From positions 558,001 through 622,000 of the forward strand of contig CAWCSS010000009.1 of the NCBI GenBank assembly GCA_963798325.1: a stretch of DNA of 64,000 bases, read 5' to 3'. Numbering within the stretch: the stretch's first letter is position 1; every line of letters begins with the position of its first letter. The notes beneath the pieces were generated by a model that saw only the letters and a list, made by a program, of their open reading frames with translations, did not search any database and was not told where the DNA came from. This document shows, piece after piece, positions 53,160 to 61,647 of this stretch. The DNA comes from Solirubrobacter sp963798325 (GTDB lineage: Bacteria > Actinomycetota > Thermoleophilia > Solirubrobacterales > Solirubrobacteraceae). A program made the position numbers and the translations under genes.

Positions 53160-53194
53160 AGCATCGCGATCCGACGGGCGACCGCGCGTCACCC
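53160..53194 (-). promoter_or_regulatory. regulon box and promoter of 53149 gene
   Basis: GGGCGA-CCGCGCG-TCACCC at 53176-53194. GATGCT (53165-53160, minus strand) lies 10 bases away and 10 bases before ATG 53149. Last box of the island. Confidence 0.6.
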
Positions 53195-53214
53195 TGATCG
53201 GACGACCTCAAGGG

Positions 53215-53254
53215 GGCCAGGCCCCGTCAACCCCCGGTTCGACGGGGCCTGGCC
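53215..53254. repeat. diverged CCTAAAGG-family element / terminator
   Basis: Two 14-base arms (GGCCAGGCCCCGTC and GACGGGGCCTGGCC) enclose a 12-base loop. Both inner GGGGCC-type cores recall the palindrome family, but the CCTAAAGG ends are lost. It lies just after the xylose isomerase stop and should terminate it. Confidence 0.6.
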
Positions 53255-53261
53255 GGTATCC

Positions 53262-54446
53262 CTAGCGGACCCCCAGCAGGACGTCGACGACGAGCTGGTC
53301 GAGGCGCTCGTTGTAGTAGCCGCGCTCGGCCAGGGCGTCGAGGTTCTCGGACTCGGCCTTCAGCGCCTCGGCCTCGCTGCCGTCGACGGAGGCGAGTGCG
53401 AGCTCCGGCGTGGACGCGGCCTCAAGCGCCTCCTGGACCTCGGGCAGCGCGTCGAAGTGCGCGGCCTTGTCGGCCAGCGCGCGATAGGTGCTCATGCAGC
53501 CGGACGCGAAGTCCCACACGCCGTCGAAGTTCTCGTTGCGGTAGGAGTGCGCGTCGAAGTGCAGCGGCCCGTCGTACCCCGCGCGCTCGAGCAGGCGGAC
53601 GAGCAGGAACGCCTCCTTGAGGTCCTCGGCGCCGAAGCGGAAGTCCTGGTCGTAGCGGCCGATCCGCTGCGCGTTGAGGTCGATGTGGAAGAGCTTGCCC
53701 GCCCACAGCGCGTGGCCGATCGCGTGGTGGAACGACAGGCCGGCCATCGTCTCGTGCGCGACCTCGGGGTTCACGCCGACCATCTCGGGCCGCTTGAGCG
53801 TCTCGATGAAGTGCAGGGCGTGGCCGACGGTCGGCAGGAAGATGTCCCCGCGCGGCTCGTTGGGCTTGGGCTCCATCGCGAAGCGCAGCCCGTAGTTGTT
53901 GTCGTGCACGTAGTCGCCGAGGACGTCGATCGCCTCGCGGTAGCGCTCCAGCGCGTCGCGCGGGTCCTTGGCCACGCCGGCCTCGGTCCCCTCGCGCCCG
54001 CCCCAGAAGACGTACACCTCGGCGCCCAGCTCGGCGGCGGTGTCGATGAAGCGCATCGCCTTGCCGATCGCCGCCCGGCGCACGCCGCGGTCGTTGGAGG
54101 TGAACGCGCCGTCCTTGAACGCCGGATGGCCGAACAGGTTCGTCGTCGCCATCCCGACACCCAGGCCGGTCTCCTCCAGCGCGCCCTTGAAGCGCGCCAC
54201 GATCTTGTCCTTCTCGGCCTGACTGGACCCGAGCGGGATCAGGTCGTCGTCGTGGAGCGACACGCCCCACGCGCCGAGCTCGGCCAGCTTGTACACCGAA
54301 TCGACCGGGTCGATGGGTTCGCGGGTCGGCCCACCGAACGGATCTCGGCCCGGATTGCCTACGGTCCACAGACCGAAGGTGAAGCGATGCCGCGACCGCG
54401 GCTCAACGGCCGCCCCGGCGGTACGTGGTTCCTCGACGATTGACAC
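53262..54446 (-). CDS. xylA: xylose isomerase
   Basis: 394 residues from GTG 54446 with GGAGGG upstream. Matches actinobacterial class I xylose isomerases throughout: HRFTFGLWTVGNPGRDPFG, SLHDDDLIPLGSS (catalytic His), YVFWGGREGTE, RFAMEPKPNEPRGD, GVNPEVAHETMAGLSF (metal Glu/His) and HFDAHSYRNENFDG. Interconverts D-xylose and D-xylulose with Mg2+ or Mn2+. No xylulokinase is next to it. A possible ROK-type operator lies just upstream. Highly confident. Confidence 0.97.
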   Translation of the reverse strand: MSIVEEPRTAGAAVEPRSRHRFTFGLWTVGNPGRDPFGGPTREPIDPVDSVYKLAELGAWGVSLHDDDLIPLGSSQAEKDKIVARFKGALEETGLGVGMATTNLFGHPAFKDGAFTSNDRGVRRAAIGKAMRFIDTAAELGAEVYVFWGGREGTEAGVAKDPRDALERYREAIDVLGDYVHDNNYGLRFAMEPKPNEPRGDIFLPTVGHALHFIETLKRPEMVGVNPEVAHETMAGLSFHHAIGHALWAGKLFHIDLNAQRIGRYDQDFRFGAEDLKEAFLLVRLLERAGYDGPLHFDAHSYRNENFDGVWDFASGCMSTYRALADKAAHFDALPEVQEALEAASTPELALASVDGSEAEALKAESENLDALAERGYYNERLDQLVVDVLLGVR

Positions 54447-54459
54447 AAACCCTCCAGCT

Positions 54460-54484
54460 CTAATTCGTCTGCCTGTCGAACTAA
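54460..54484 (-). promoter_or_regulatory. possible ROK/XylR-type operator of xylA
   Basis: On the plus strand CTAATTCG, 9 bases, CGAACTAA: an imperfect inverted repeat (6 of 8 positions) in an AT-rich island just before the xylA ribosome binding site. The TTAGTTCG half site resembles targets of XylR/ROK repressors. Confidence 0.45.
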
Positions 54485-54563
54485 TACCAGGGTCCCAGAC
54501 ACGTCAAGGCTTTTGTCGCCTGTTTCGGGCGAAGTCTCAGGTTTTTGTCAGTCTGTCATACAA

Positions 54564-56060
54564 TCACGTCGCCGTCGGGAAATGCAGGTGCGTCGGGTCC
54601 GGAGCCTGGTCGGGCCAGCGGGTGGTGACGACCTTTGCGCGCGTGTAGAAGCGGATGCCCTCGGGGCCGTGGATGTGGTGATCGCCGAACAGCGAGTCCT
54701 TCCACCCGCCGAAGGAGTAGAACGCCATCGGCACCGGGATCGGCACGTTGACGCCGATCATGCCGACGTGCACGCGGCGCTGGAACTCGCGGGCGGCGTG
54801 GCCGGATGACGTGAAGATGGCGACGCCGTTGGCGTAGTTGTTGGCGTTGATGAGCTCGATCGCCTCGTCGAGCGTCTCGACGCGCAGGACGGAGAGCACC
54901 GGGCCGAAGATCTCGTCGGTGTAGACGCTCATGTCGGTGCGTGACGTTGTCGATCAGCGTCGGGCCGACCCAGAAGCCGTCGCCCGCCTTGTCGATCTCG
55001 CGGCCGTCGACGACCACGTCGCCCTCGCCGCGGCCGATGTAGTCGACCACGCGATCGCGCGCGGCGGCAGTGACCAGCGGACCCATCTCCGACGACGGGT
55101 CGAGGCCGGGGCCGACCTTGATCGCGTGCGCCTTCTCGCGCAGCTTCTCGACCAGCTCGTCGGCGGCGTCGCCCACCGCGACGGTGACCGAGATGGCCAT
55201 GCAGCGCTGGCCGGCGCTGCCGTAGCCGGCCGCGGTCAGCTGGTCCGACGCGAAGTCCAGATCGGCGTCGGGCATCACGATCGCGTGGTTCTTCGCGCCG
55301 CCGAGCGCCTGCACGCGCTTGCCGTTCTCCGTCGCGCGCCCGTGGATGTACTTCGCGATCGGGGTCGAGCCGACGAACGAGATCGCCGCGACGTCCGGGT
55401 GGTCGAGCAGCGCGTCGACCGCCACCTTGTCGCCGTGCACGACGTTGAACACGCCCGCCGGGAGCCCCGCCTGCGCGTACAGGCGCGCGACGAGGTTCGA
55501 GACGCTCGGATCGCGCTCGGAGGGCTTCAAGACGAAGGTGTTGCCGGTCGCGATCGCGATCGGGTGCATCCACTGCGGGACCATGATCGGGAAGTTGAAC
55601 GGCGTGATCCCCGCGCACACGCCGAGCGGCTGGCGGAAGGAGAACAGGTCGACGTCGGTGGAGACCTGGTCGGAGTACTCGCCCTTGGTCAGCTGCGCGA
55701 TCCCGCACGCGAACTCGACCACCTCCATCCCGCGGATGACCTCGCCCTTGGCGTCCTCGAAGGTCTTGCCGTGCTCGGAGGAGATGATCCGCGCGAGCTC
55801 GTCGGTGTGCTCGACGATCAGCTCGCGGAAGGCGAACATCACCCGCGCAGCGGCGGACGACCGAGGTGTTGCTCCAGGCGCGCGAAGGCGGCCTTGGCGG
55901 CTGCGACGGCGGCGTCGACGTCGGCGGGCTCGGCCAGCAGCACGTGGCGGGCGACGGTGCCCGCCGCCGGGTCATAGACCGGGGCCGTCCGGGTCGAGGC
56001 GCCGGCGCTCTCCTGGCCGCCGATGCAGTGGTTGAGGGTCTCGAGCGCGGTCGTGCTCAC
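54564..56060 (-). CDS. mmsA: CoA-acylating methylmalonate-semialdehyde dehydrogenase (frame disrupted)
   Basis: About 498 residues from GTG/ATG near 56060. NAD-binding and catalytic motifs: TPFNFPIMVPQWMHPIAIA, FVGSTPIAKYIHGRA, LGGAKNHAIVMPDAD and GSAGQRCMAISV with the catalytic Cys, all typical for MmsA/IolA. Frame changes near 55865 and 54945, each repaired by one base. Converts (methyl)malonate semialdehyde to propionyl- or acetyl-CoA in valine or inositol catabolism. It follows the Cgl0159-type aldolase gene by 15 bases, which favours inositol or related sugars. Confidence 0.88.
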
Positions 56061-56075
56061 AGCGGGTCTCCTTGG

Positions 56076-56888
56076 TCAAGCGTTCACCACGGCGGCGGCC
56101 TGATCGACCGCCCCCGCCACGTCACCGTCGTCCGGATACAGGAGCGAACGGCCCGCGACGAGGCCGATCACGGCGTCATGTTCGAGGGCCTTGGCCCACG
56201 CGTCGAAACGCGCCGGCCCACCTCCGCCGAGTACCAAGGACGGTAGCGTCGTGGCCGCCATCACGCGTTTGAACTTGGGCACGAGCGGGACCTTCAGCCA
56301 CGTGTAGGCCGACGTCGTGCCCAGCGCCGACGCGATCCCGATCGCCTTCATCGCGCCCTCGGGCGAGATGTCGCTCCAGATCGGCTCGACCATCGCGATC
56401 AGCTTGCGCTCCGCCAGCTCGGAGATCGCGGACGCGCACGCCTCCAGGGTCGGCGCGGTACGAGCGTCGTCGAGGTCGAGGCGCAGCAGCATCTTGCCGC
56501 CCTCGAAGCGGTTGGCCTCGATCGCCGGCGCGTCGTAGGCGGTGAAGCGGTCGTCGTGGGTCCACGAAGCGCCGTGCAGCCCGCCGCGGTTCATCGACCC
56601 GAACACGACCTTGCCGTCCAGCGCCTTCAGCAGCAGCAGGTCCTCGAGGATGTCCGGCGTGCCGAGCACCCCCGTGACGCCGGGCCGGCCGAGCGCGAGC
56701 TGCAGCTTCTCCAGCAGCTCCGTCCGGTCGGTCATCGCGTGTTTGCCCGCCGTCGTGATCCCGCGTGCGGGATGGTCGGCGGCGATGATCAGCTGTGGGC
56801 CGGGCGGCCACGAGGGCCGCGCCCGGTGCTCCGCGGCTTCCGCGATCGCCTCCGGCCTGCGCAGCCGGAGCTTGGTGAGGTCACGCAC
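56076..56888 (-). CDS. Cgl0159-type (beta/alpha)8 aldolase-like protein
   Basis: 270 residues. PQLIIAADHPARGITTAGKH near the start and later motifs LDGKVVFGSMNRGGLHGAS, IAMVEPIWSDISPEG, TWLKVPLVPKF and PSLVLGGGGPARFD fit the class I aldolase-like barrel named after Cgl0159 of the Corynebacterium inositol cluster; the Lys in TWLKVPL is the probable Schiff-base residue. Probably an aldolase step of inositol or deoxy-sugar breakdown. Upstream gene of mmsA. The first 20 residues may be excess. Confidence 0.7.
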   Translation of the reverse strand: MRDLTKLRLRRPEAIAEAAEHRARPSWPPGPQLIIAADHPARGITTAGKHAMTDRTELLEKLQLALGRPGVTGVLGTPDILEDLLLLKALDGKVVFGSMNRGGLHGASWTHDDRFTAYDAPAIEANRFEGGKMLLRLDLDDARTAPTLEACASAISELAERKLIAMVEPIWSDISPEGAMKAIGIASALGTTSAYTWLKVPLVPKFKRVMAATTLPSLVLGGGGPARFDAWAKALEHDAVIGLVAGRSLLYPDDGDVAGAVDQAAAVVNA

Positions 56889-57117
56889 AACGAAGAGGAT
56901 CGCATCGCCGGCGGGGGAGGTGGGCCGCCGCGCTGGTCAGGCGCGGCGGCCCTGATGCTGCTGGCCGGCGGGTGTCGGGGGGGAAGGGACTGCCCGGTGG
57001 CCGTGAGCTTCTGAGGGGGTCAGCCTCTGTGGGTCGATCGCCACTGTGACGGGGTTCCCACATCGCTCCTATCGCCCCCGGGGGTGAAACGGATCACCCC
57101 TGATTGAATTCGTGGAC

Positions 57118-58323
57118 ATGGATTGGCACTCGAGGCTGTCGGAACGGGCGCAAGCGGACGCGGATCCCGAGTTGGCGATCATCCTCGCCGGGCCGCCGCC
57201 GGGAACGCTGCAGATGGCCGGCGGGTTCCCGAACCCGGCCACGTTCCCCACCGATGAGCTGGCGGAGATCGCCGCGCGGCTGGTCCGCGACGAGCCCGGG
57301 CTGGCGCTGCAGTACACGGCCTCGGAGGGCATTCCGAGCGTCCGTCGAGTATCTGATCGAGCGCGTCGCGCACCTGCAGGGGCGCGAGCCCGCGTGGGAG
57401 GAGCTGACCGTGACCTCGGGCGGGATGGAGTGCATCGACCTGCTCTCGCGCTCGATGCTCGACCCCGGCGACGACGTGGCCGTCGAAGGTCGCCGACCTA
57501 CCTCGGCGCGATCATGGCCTTCCGGGGCTACCGGCGCGCGGTTGACGGGCGTCCCGATGGACGAGGACGGGCTCGACGTCGGCTGGTTGGAGGAGCGCCT
57601 GGAGGGCGGCTACCGGCCGAAGTTCCTCTACACGATCCCCGAGTTCCAGAACCCGACCGGGCGGACGCTGTCGCTGGAGCGCCGTCAGGCCCTGGTCGAC
57701 GTCTGCCGTCGCCACGGGGTGCTGATCTTCGAGGACGTCGCCTACCGCGAGCTCTCGTTCGACGGCTCGTCGCTGCCCTCGTTGTGGTCGCTCGGTCCCG
57801 ATGTCGTGCTGCAGGCGGGCACGTTCTCGAAGGTGCTGTGCCCGGGCGTGCGGCTCGGCTGGGCGTGCGGGCCGGCGGAGATCGTGGCCAAGCTCGCCTC
57901 GGCCAAGAACGGGACCGACCAGTGCAGCGCGCGGCGCTCGGGCAGCGACTGATGGAGGAGTACGGGCGCGCCGGGCTCTTCGGCAAGCGGCTGCCGGCCG
58001 CGCGGGCGCTGTACGCCTCGCACTGGGCGGCGCTGTCGGCGGCGCTGGAGGAGCACATGCCCGACGGGTGCGAGTGGTCGCGGCCGACGGGCGGGATGTT
58101 CACCTGGCTGCGGCTGCCGGAGGGGCTCGACTCGCGGGAGCTGCGGCCCGCCGCGACCGCCGCGGGCGTCGCGTACGTGCCGGGGCGGCCGTTCTACGTC
58201 GACGACCAGGGCGCGGGCGAGATCCGGCTGTCCTTCAGCGCGCTCGGCGAGGAGCAGCTCCGCGAGGCGGCGCGGCGGCTCGCGGGCGTGGTCGCTCAGT
58301 CGCCGAGCGCCGCGCGCAGGTAG
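57118..58323 (+). CDS. PLP-dependent aminotransferase, class I/II (frame disrupted)
   Basis: ATG 57118 (GTG 57112 possible). Reads MDWHSRLSERAQ, MAGGFPNPATFPTDEL, YTASEGIPSVR, EELTVTSGGMECIDLLSRSM, FLYTIPEFQNPTGRTLS, IFEDVAYRELSFDG and AGTFSKVLCPGVRLGW with the PLP Lys, ending with FTWLRLPEGLD and IRLSFSALGEEQL. About 400 residues, like 2-aminoadipate or aromatic aminotransferases. Four shifts (near 57340, 57495, 57535 and 57930). A box-like repeat with a 6-base spacer lies at 57082-57099, but no matching -10 was found. Confidence 0.75.
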   Translation: MDWHSRLSERAQADADPELAIILAGPPPGTLQMAGGFPNPATFPTDELAEIAARLVRDEPGLALQYTASEGIPSVRRVSDRARRAPAGARARVGGADRDLGRDGVHRPALALDARPRRRRGRRRSPTYLGAIMAFRGYRRAVDGRPDGRGRARRRLVGGAPGGRLPAEVPLHDPRVPEPDRADAVAGAPSGPGRRLPSPRGADLRGRRLPRALVRRLVAALVVVARSRCRAAGGHVLEGAVPGRAARLGVRAGGDRGQARLGQERDRPVQRAALGQRLMEEYGRAGLFGKRLPAARALYASHWAALSAALEEHMPDGCEWSRPTGGMFTWLRLPEGLDSRELRPAATAAGVAYVPGRPFYVDDQGAGEIRLSFSALGEEQLREAARRLAGVVAQSPSAARR

Positions 58324-59051
58324 CGCTCCGGCGCGGCGAGGAAGCCGCGGGTGAGGCGGACGGTCTCCAGATCGTCGTACGCGGTCGCGGCGAACCCGTC
58401 CTCGTCGAGCTCGTAGATCGTCGCGCCCGGGAGGGCGAGCAGGATCGGCGAATGGGTGGCGATGATGAACTGCGCGCCGTGCCTGGCGGCCTCGACGATC
58501 ACCGCCAGCAGCGCGAGGTTGCCGCTGACCGAGAGCGCGGCCTCGGGCTCGTCGAGGATGTAGAGGCCCTGGCCGGCGAAGCGGTTGGAGGCCAGCGCGA
58601 GAAACGACTGGCCGTGCGACTGCTGGTGCAGCGGGACGTCGCCGTAGAGCGAGAGGTCGGGCGAGAACTCGTGGTCGGAGTCGACGAACGCGGCGACGTT
58701 GAAGAAGCTCTCGGCGCGCAGGAAGTAGCCGGTGCGCGGGCGCGCCCAGCGGCTCAGCACGGGCTCGAAGGCGCCGTCGAGGACGGCTCTCGGCGTCGCG
58801 GGCAACTCACCCGCGCGCTCGAGCTCGCCGCCGCTCGCGTCGAAGCCGAAGGACTCGGCGAAAGCCTCGATCAACGTCGACTTGCCGCTGCCGTTGTCGC
58901 CCGCGAGCAGCGTGACGGGCTGATCGAGGCTCATCCTGGCCGCGTTGGCCACCGCGGGCACGTTGAAGGGGAACGCGTCGCCGTTCGGCTCGCCGTCGAG
59001 CCCGAGCAGGTACGGGCCGGGCTCGAAGCGCCGGACGTCACGTCGCTTCAC
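58296..59051 (-). CDS. AAA family ATPase (ABC/SMC-like, single domain)
   Basis: 251 residues. Walker A LLAGDNGSGKSTLIEAFAES, Q-loop region, ABC-like HGQSFLALASNRF, Walker B LYILDEPEAALS and switch His IIATHSPILLAL. The short form belongs to the predicted ATP-binding proteins of COG3910 type. No partner nuclease or transporter is adjacent. ATG 59051 overlaps the end of the LysR gene by 14 bases, so both are in one transcript. Confidence 0.8.
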   Translation of the reverse strand: MKRRDVRRFEPGPYLLGLDGEPNGDAFPFNVPAVANAARMSLDQPVTLLAGDNGSGKSTLIEAFAESFGFDASGGELERAGELPATPRAVLDGAFEPVLSRWARPRTGYFLRAESFFNVAAFVDSDHEFSPDLSLYGDVPLHQQSHGQSFLALASNRFAGQGLYILDEPEAALSVSGNLALLAVIVEAARHGAQFIIATHSPILLALPGATIYELDEDGFAATAYDDLETVRLTRGFLAAPERYLRAALGD

Positions 59052-59883
59052 GGATCGCCTCCAGCACGGCTCGCGTCGAGGGTCGCGTGGCGTCGGCTGC
59101 GCGGGTGACGGCGAGGATCGAGCGCGAGACCGGCACGGGCCGCTGCTCGAAGCCCGGCGGGATCGCCAGCGCGGGCAGCAGCGTCACCGCCAGCCCGCGG
59201 GCGACCAGCGCCAGGCTGACGTTGGCGTCGTTGGTGCGGTGGCGGATGTCGGGCTCGAAGCCGCCGTGCTCGCGACATGTGCGCTGGATCATCTCGTCCC
59301 ACGCCATGCCCTGCTGTCCACTCGTCCAGACGTGGCCGGCCAGCGCGTCGAGTGGCTCGTCCGCGCCGACGAGCATCACGGGATCGTCGAAGAGGTGATG
59401 GCGGGTCAGGCCGGCGGGGATCTTCCACGGCTGGTGCTGCCACTCGTCGCCGAGCACGAGATCGACGTCGCCGAGGGCGAGCGCGGGGAGTGCGGTCTCC
59501 GGCTCGGCCTCTCTGAGCTCGCAGCGCAGGGCCGTGTCGCGGAGCCGCTCGATCGCCGGGATCGCGAGCTTGATCGCCACCGAGGGGAAGGCGGCGATCC
59601 GCGCGCGGCCGCTGACGGTGCCGGTCGCCTGCGCGAGGTCGGCCTCGGCGCGGGCGGCGAGGTCGAGCAGCGCCTGCGCGTGGGTGACCAGCACGAGCGC
59701 CGGGTCGGTCAGCCGGACGCCCCTGCCGGCGCGTTCGAGCAACTGGACGCCGGTCTCGCGCTCGAGCAGATTCAGCTGCTGGGAGACGGCCGAGGGCGTG
59801 AACTGCAGCGCGTCGGCGACGGCGGCGATCGTGCCGCGCTCATGGAGCTCCCTCAGAAGACGGAGGCGCTTGAGCTCGAGCAT
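59038..59883 (-). CDS. LysR family transcriptional regulator
   Basis: 281 residues. N-terminal winged helix: LRLLRELHERGTIAAVADAL and FTPSAVSQQLNLLERETG; the effector domain begins RARIAAFPSVAIKLAIPAIE. It is divergent from the EamA transporter gene with only 42 bases between the starts, so it probably controls that gene and the following SDR. Effector unknown. Confidence 0.9.
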   Translation of the reverse strand: MLELKRLRLLRELHERGTIAAVADALQFTPSAVSQQLNLLERETGVQLLERAGRGVRLTDPALVLVTHAQALLDLAARAEADLAQATGTVSGRARIAAFPSVAIKLAIPAIERLRDTALRCELREAEPETALPALALGDVDLVLGDEWQHQPWKIPAGLTRHHLFDDPVMLVGADEPLDALAGHVWTSGQQGMAWDEMIQRTCREHGGFEPDIRHRTNDANVSLALVARGLAVTLLPALAIPPGFEQRPVPVSRSILAVTRAADATRPSTRAVLEAIREAT

Positions 59884-59925
59884 TCGGTAGCAACGCTACT
59901 GGATTGTGCGTAGCAATCGGAGTCG

Positions 59926-60777
59926 ATGCTTCCCGATTTGCCCGGCACGATGCGGTGCATGCTCTTCTGCCTCGCTTCCGGCGCCGCCTTCGGGGCGATG
60001 GCCGTGTTCGGCAAGCTCGCCTACGCCGAGGGCGCCACCGTCGGCACGCTGCTGGCGATCCGCTTCCTGTTCGCGGGTGGACTGTTCTGGCTCGGCGGCG
60101 CCGCGCGGCGGATGCCACCGGCGCGGGATGTCGCCGTCGGGCTGGGCCTGGGCGCGGGCGGCTATGCGCTCCAGGCCGGCTGTTACTTCGCGGCGCTGGA
60201 GCGCATCGACGCGTCGCTGCTGGCGCTGATCGTCTACACGTTCCCGGCGCTGGTGGCGCTGGGCGCGCGCGAGCGGCTCTCGCGGCGCAAGGCGGCGTCG
60301 TTGGTCGTCGCCTCCGGCGGGATCATGCTCGTGGTGGCGGGCGGGATCGGCACGCTCGATCCGCTCGGCGCGGCGCTCGCGTTCGGCGCGGCCGTCGTCT
60401 ACGCGACCTACATCCTCGTCTCCGACGGGATCGCGGCGCGCGTGGCGCCGCTCTCGCTGGCCGCGCTGGTGTGTACCGGCGCGGCGGGTGCGCTGCTGGT
60501 CTCGACGATCGCGCTCGGGCAGTTCCGGCCGGGCGAGCTGTCGCTCGCCGGCTGGGGCTGGCTCGCCTGCCTGGCCGCGGTCTCCACGGTGGGCGCGATC
60601 GGGCTCTTCTTCGCCGGTCTGCGGCGGGTCGGGCCGACGACCGCCTCGATCCTCTCGACCGTCGAACCGGTCGTCACCGTCGGGCTGGCGTTCCTGGTCT
60701 TCGGGGAGTCGCTGGGCCTGGTTCAGCTCGCCGGCGGCGCGCTGGTCCTCGGCGCGGTATTCATGGTGCACACATGA
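59926..60777 (+). CDS. EamA/DMT-family transporter
   Basis: 283 residues, ten helices made of two EamA repeats (repeat 1 from FCLASGAAFGAMAVFGKLAY; repeat 2 from LDPLGAALAFGAAVVYATYI, ending STVEPVVTVGLAFLVFGESL). Drug/metabolite exporter of unknown substrate. ATG 59926 is preferred; ATG 59959 is possible. Its stop overlaps the ATG of the SDR gene (ATGA), so the two are coupled. Confidence 0.88.
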   Translation: MLPDLPGTMRCMLFCLASGAAFGAMAVFGKLAYAEGATVGTLLAIRFLFAGGLFWLGGAARRMPPARDVAVGLGLGAGGYALQAGCYFAALERIDASLLALIVYTFPALVALGARERLSRRKAASLVVASGGIMLVVAGGIGTLDPLGAALAFGAAVVYATYILVSDGIAARVAPLSLAALVCTGAAGALLVSTIALGQFRPGELSLAGWGWLACLAAVSTVGAIGLFFAGLRRVGPTTASILSTVEPVVTVGLAFLVFGESLGLVQLAGGALVLGAVFMVHT

Positions 60778-61644
60778 TCGCCTTGGTGACAGGAGCGACC
60801 CGCGGCGGCGGCCGCGGCATCGCCGTCGGCCTCGGAGAGGCCGGCGCGACCGTCTACTGCACCGGCCGGAGCACCCGCGCGCAGCGGTCCGAGCTCGACC
60901 GGCCGGAGACGATCGAGGAGACCGCGGAGCTCGTCACCGCCGCCGGCGGGACGGGCATCCCCGTGCAGGTCGACCACACCGATCCCGCGCAGGTGCGCGC
61001 GCTGGTCGAGGGCATCGACGGCGGGCTCGACGTGCTGGTCAACGACATCTGGGGCGGCGAGCACTTCTTCGAGTTCGACAAGCACATCTGGGAGCACGAC
61101 CTCGCCAACGGGCTGCGACTGGTGCACAACGCGCTCGACACGCACCTGATCACCTCGCACTTCGCGCTGCCGATCCTGCGCGACGGCGGGCTGCTGGTCG
61201 AGGTCACCGACGGCACCGCCGCCTACAACGCCGCCAACTACCGCGTCAACGCGTTCTACGACCTCGCCAAGAACGCCACCATCCGGCTCGCGTGGGCGAT
61301 CGCGCAGGAGCTCGGCGACCGCGCGACCGCGGTCTCGATCACCCCCGGCTGGATGCGCAGCGAGGAGATGCTCGAGCACTTCGCCGTGACCGAGGCGAAC
61401 TGGCGCGAGGCCACCGTCCCGCACTTCTGCATCTCCGAGACGCCCTTGTACACCGGCCGGGCCGTCGCGGCGCTGGCGTGCCGATCCGGACGTGCATCGC
61501 TGGCACGGCCAGTCCTTGTCCAGCGGCGGGCTCGCGCAGGTCTACGGCTTCACCGACACGGACGGCACGCGGCCGGATTGCTGGCGCTACATCGCCGAGC
61601 ACCGTGACCGCGGACTCCCGCCCGACGACAGCGGTTACCGTTGA
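60774..61644 (+). CDS. SDR family oxidoreductase (frame disrupted near the end)
   Basis: About 289 residues. IALVTGATRGGGRGIAVGL is the NADP-binding motif with the family TGxxxGxG, and NAFYDLAKNATIRLAWAIA holds the catalytic Tyr and Lys (YxxxK). One extra base near 61480 shifts the frame; corrected, the protein ends with HRWHGQSLSSGGLAQVYGF, CWRYIAEH and a TGA at 61642. Longer C-terminus than common SDRs. Substrate unknown. Confidence 0.82.
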
Positions 61645-61647
61645 TCG

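Noticed and set aside
57082..57099. Another regulon box (GGGTGA-N6-TCACCC) before the aminotransferase
   Set aside because: The spacer is 6 instead of 7 and no NANNNT hexamer lies 10 bases further on, so it does not fit the promoter pattern. It may be chance or a variant.
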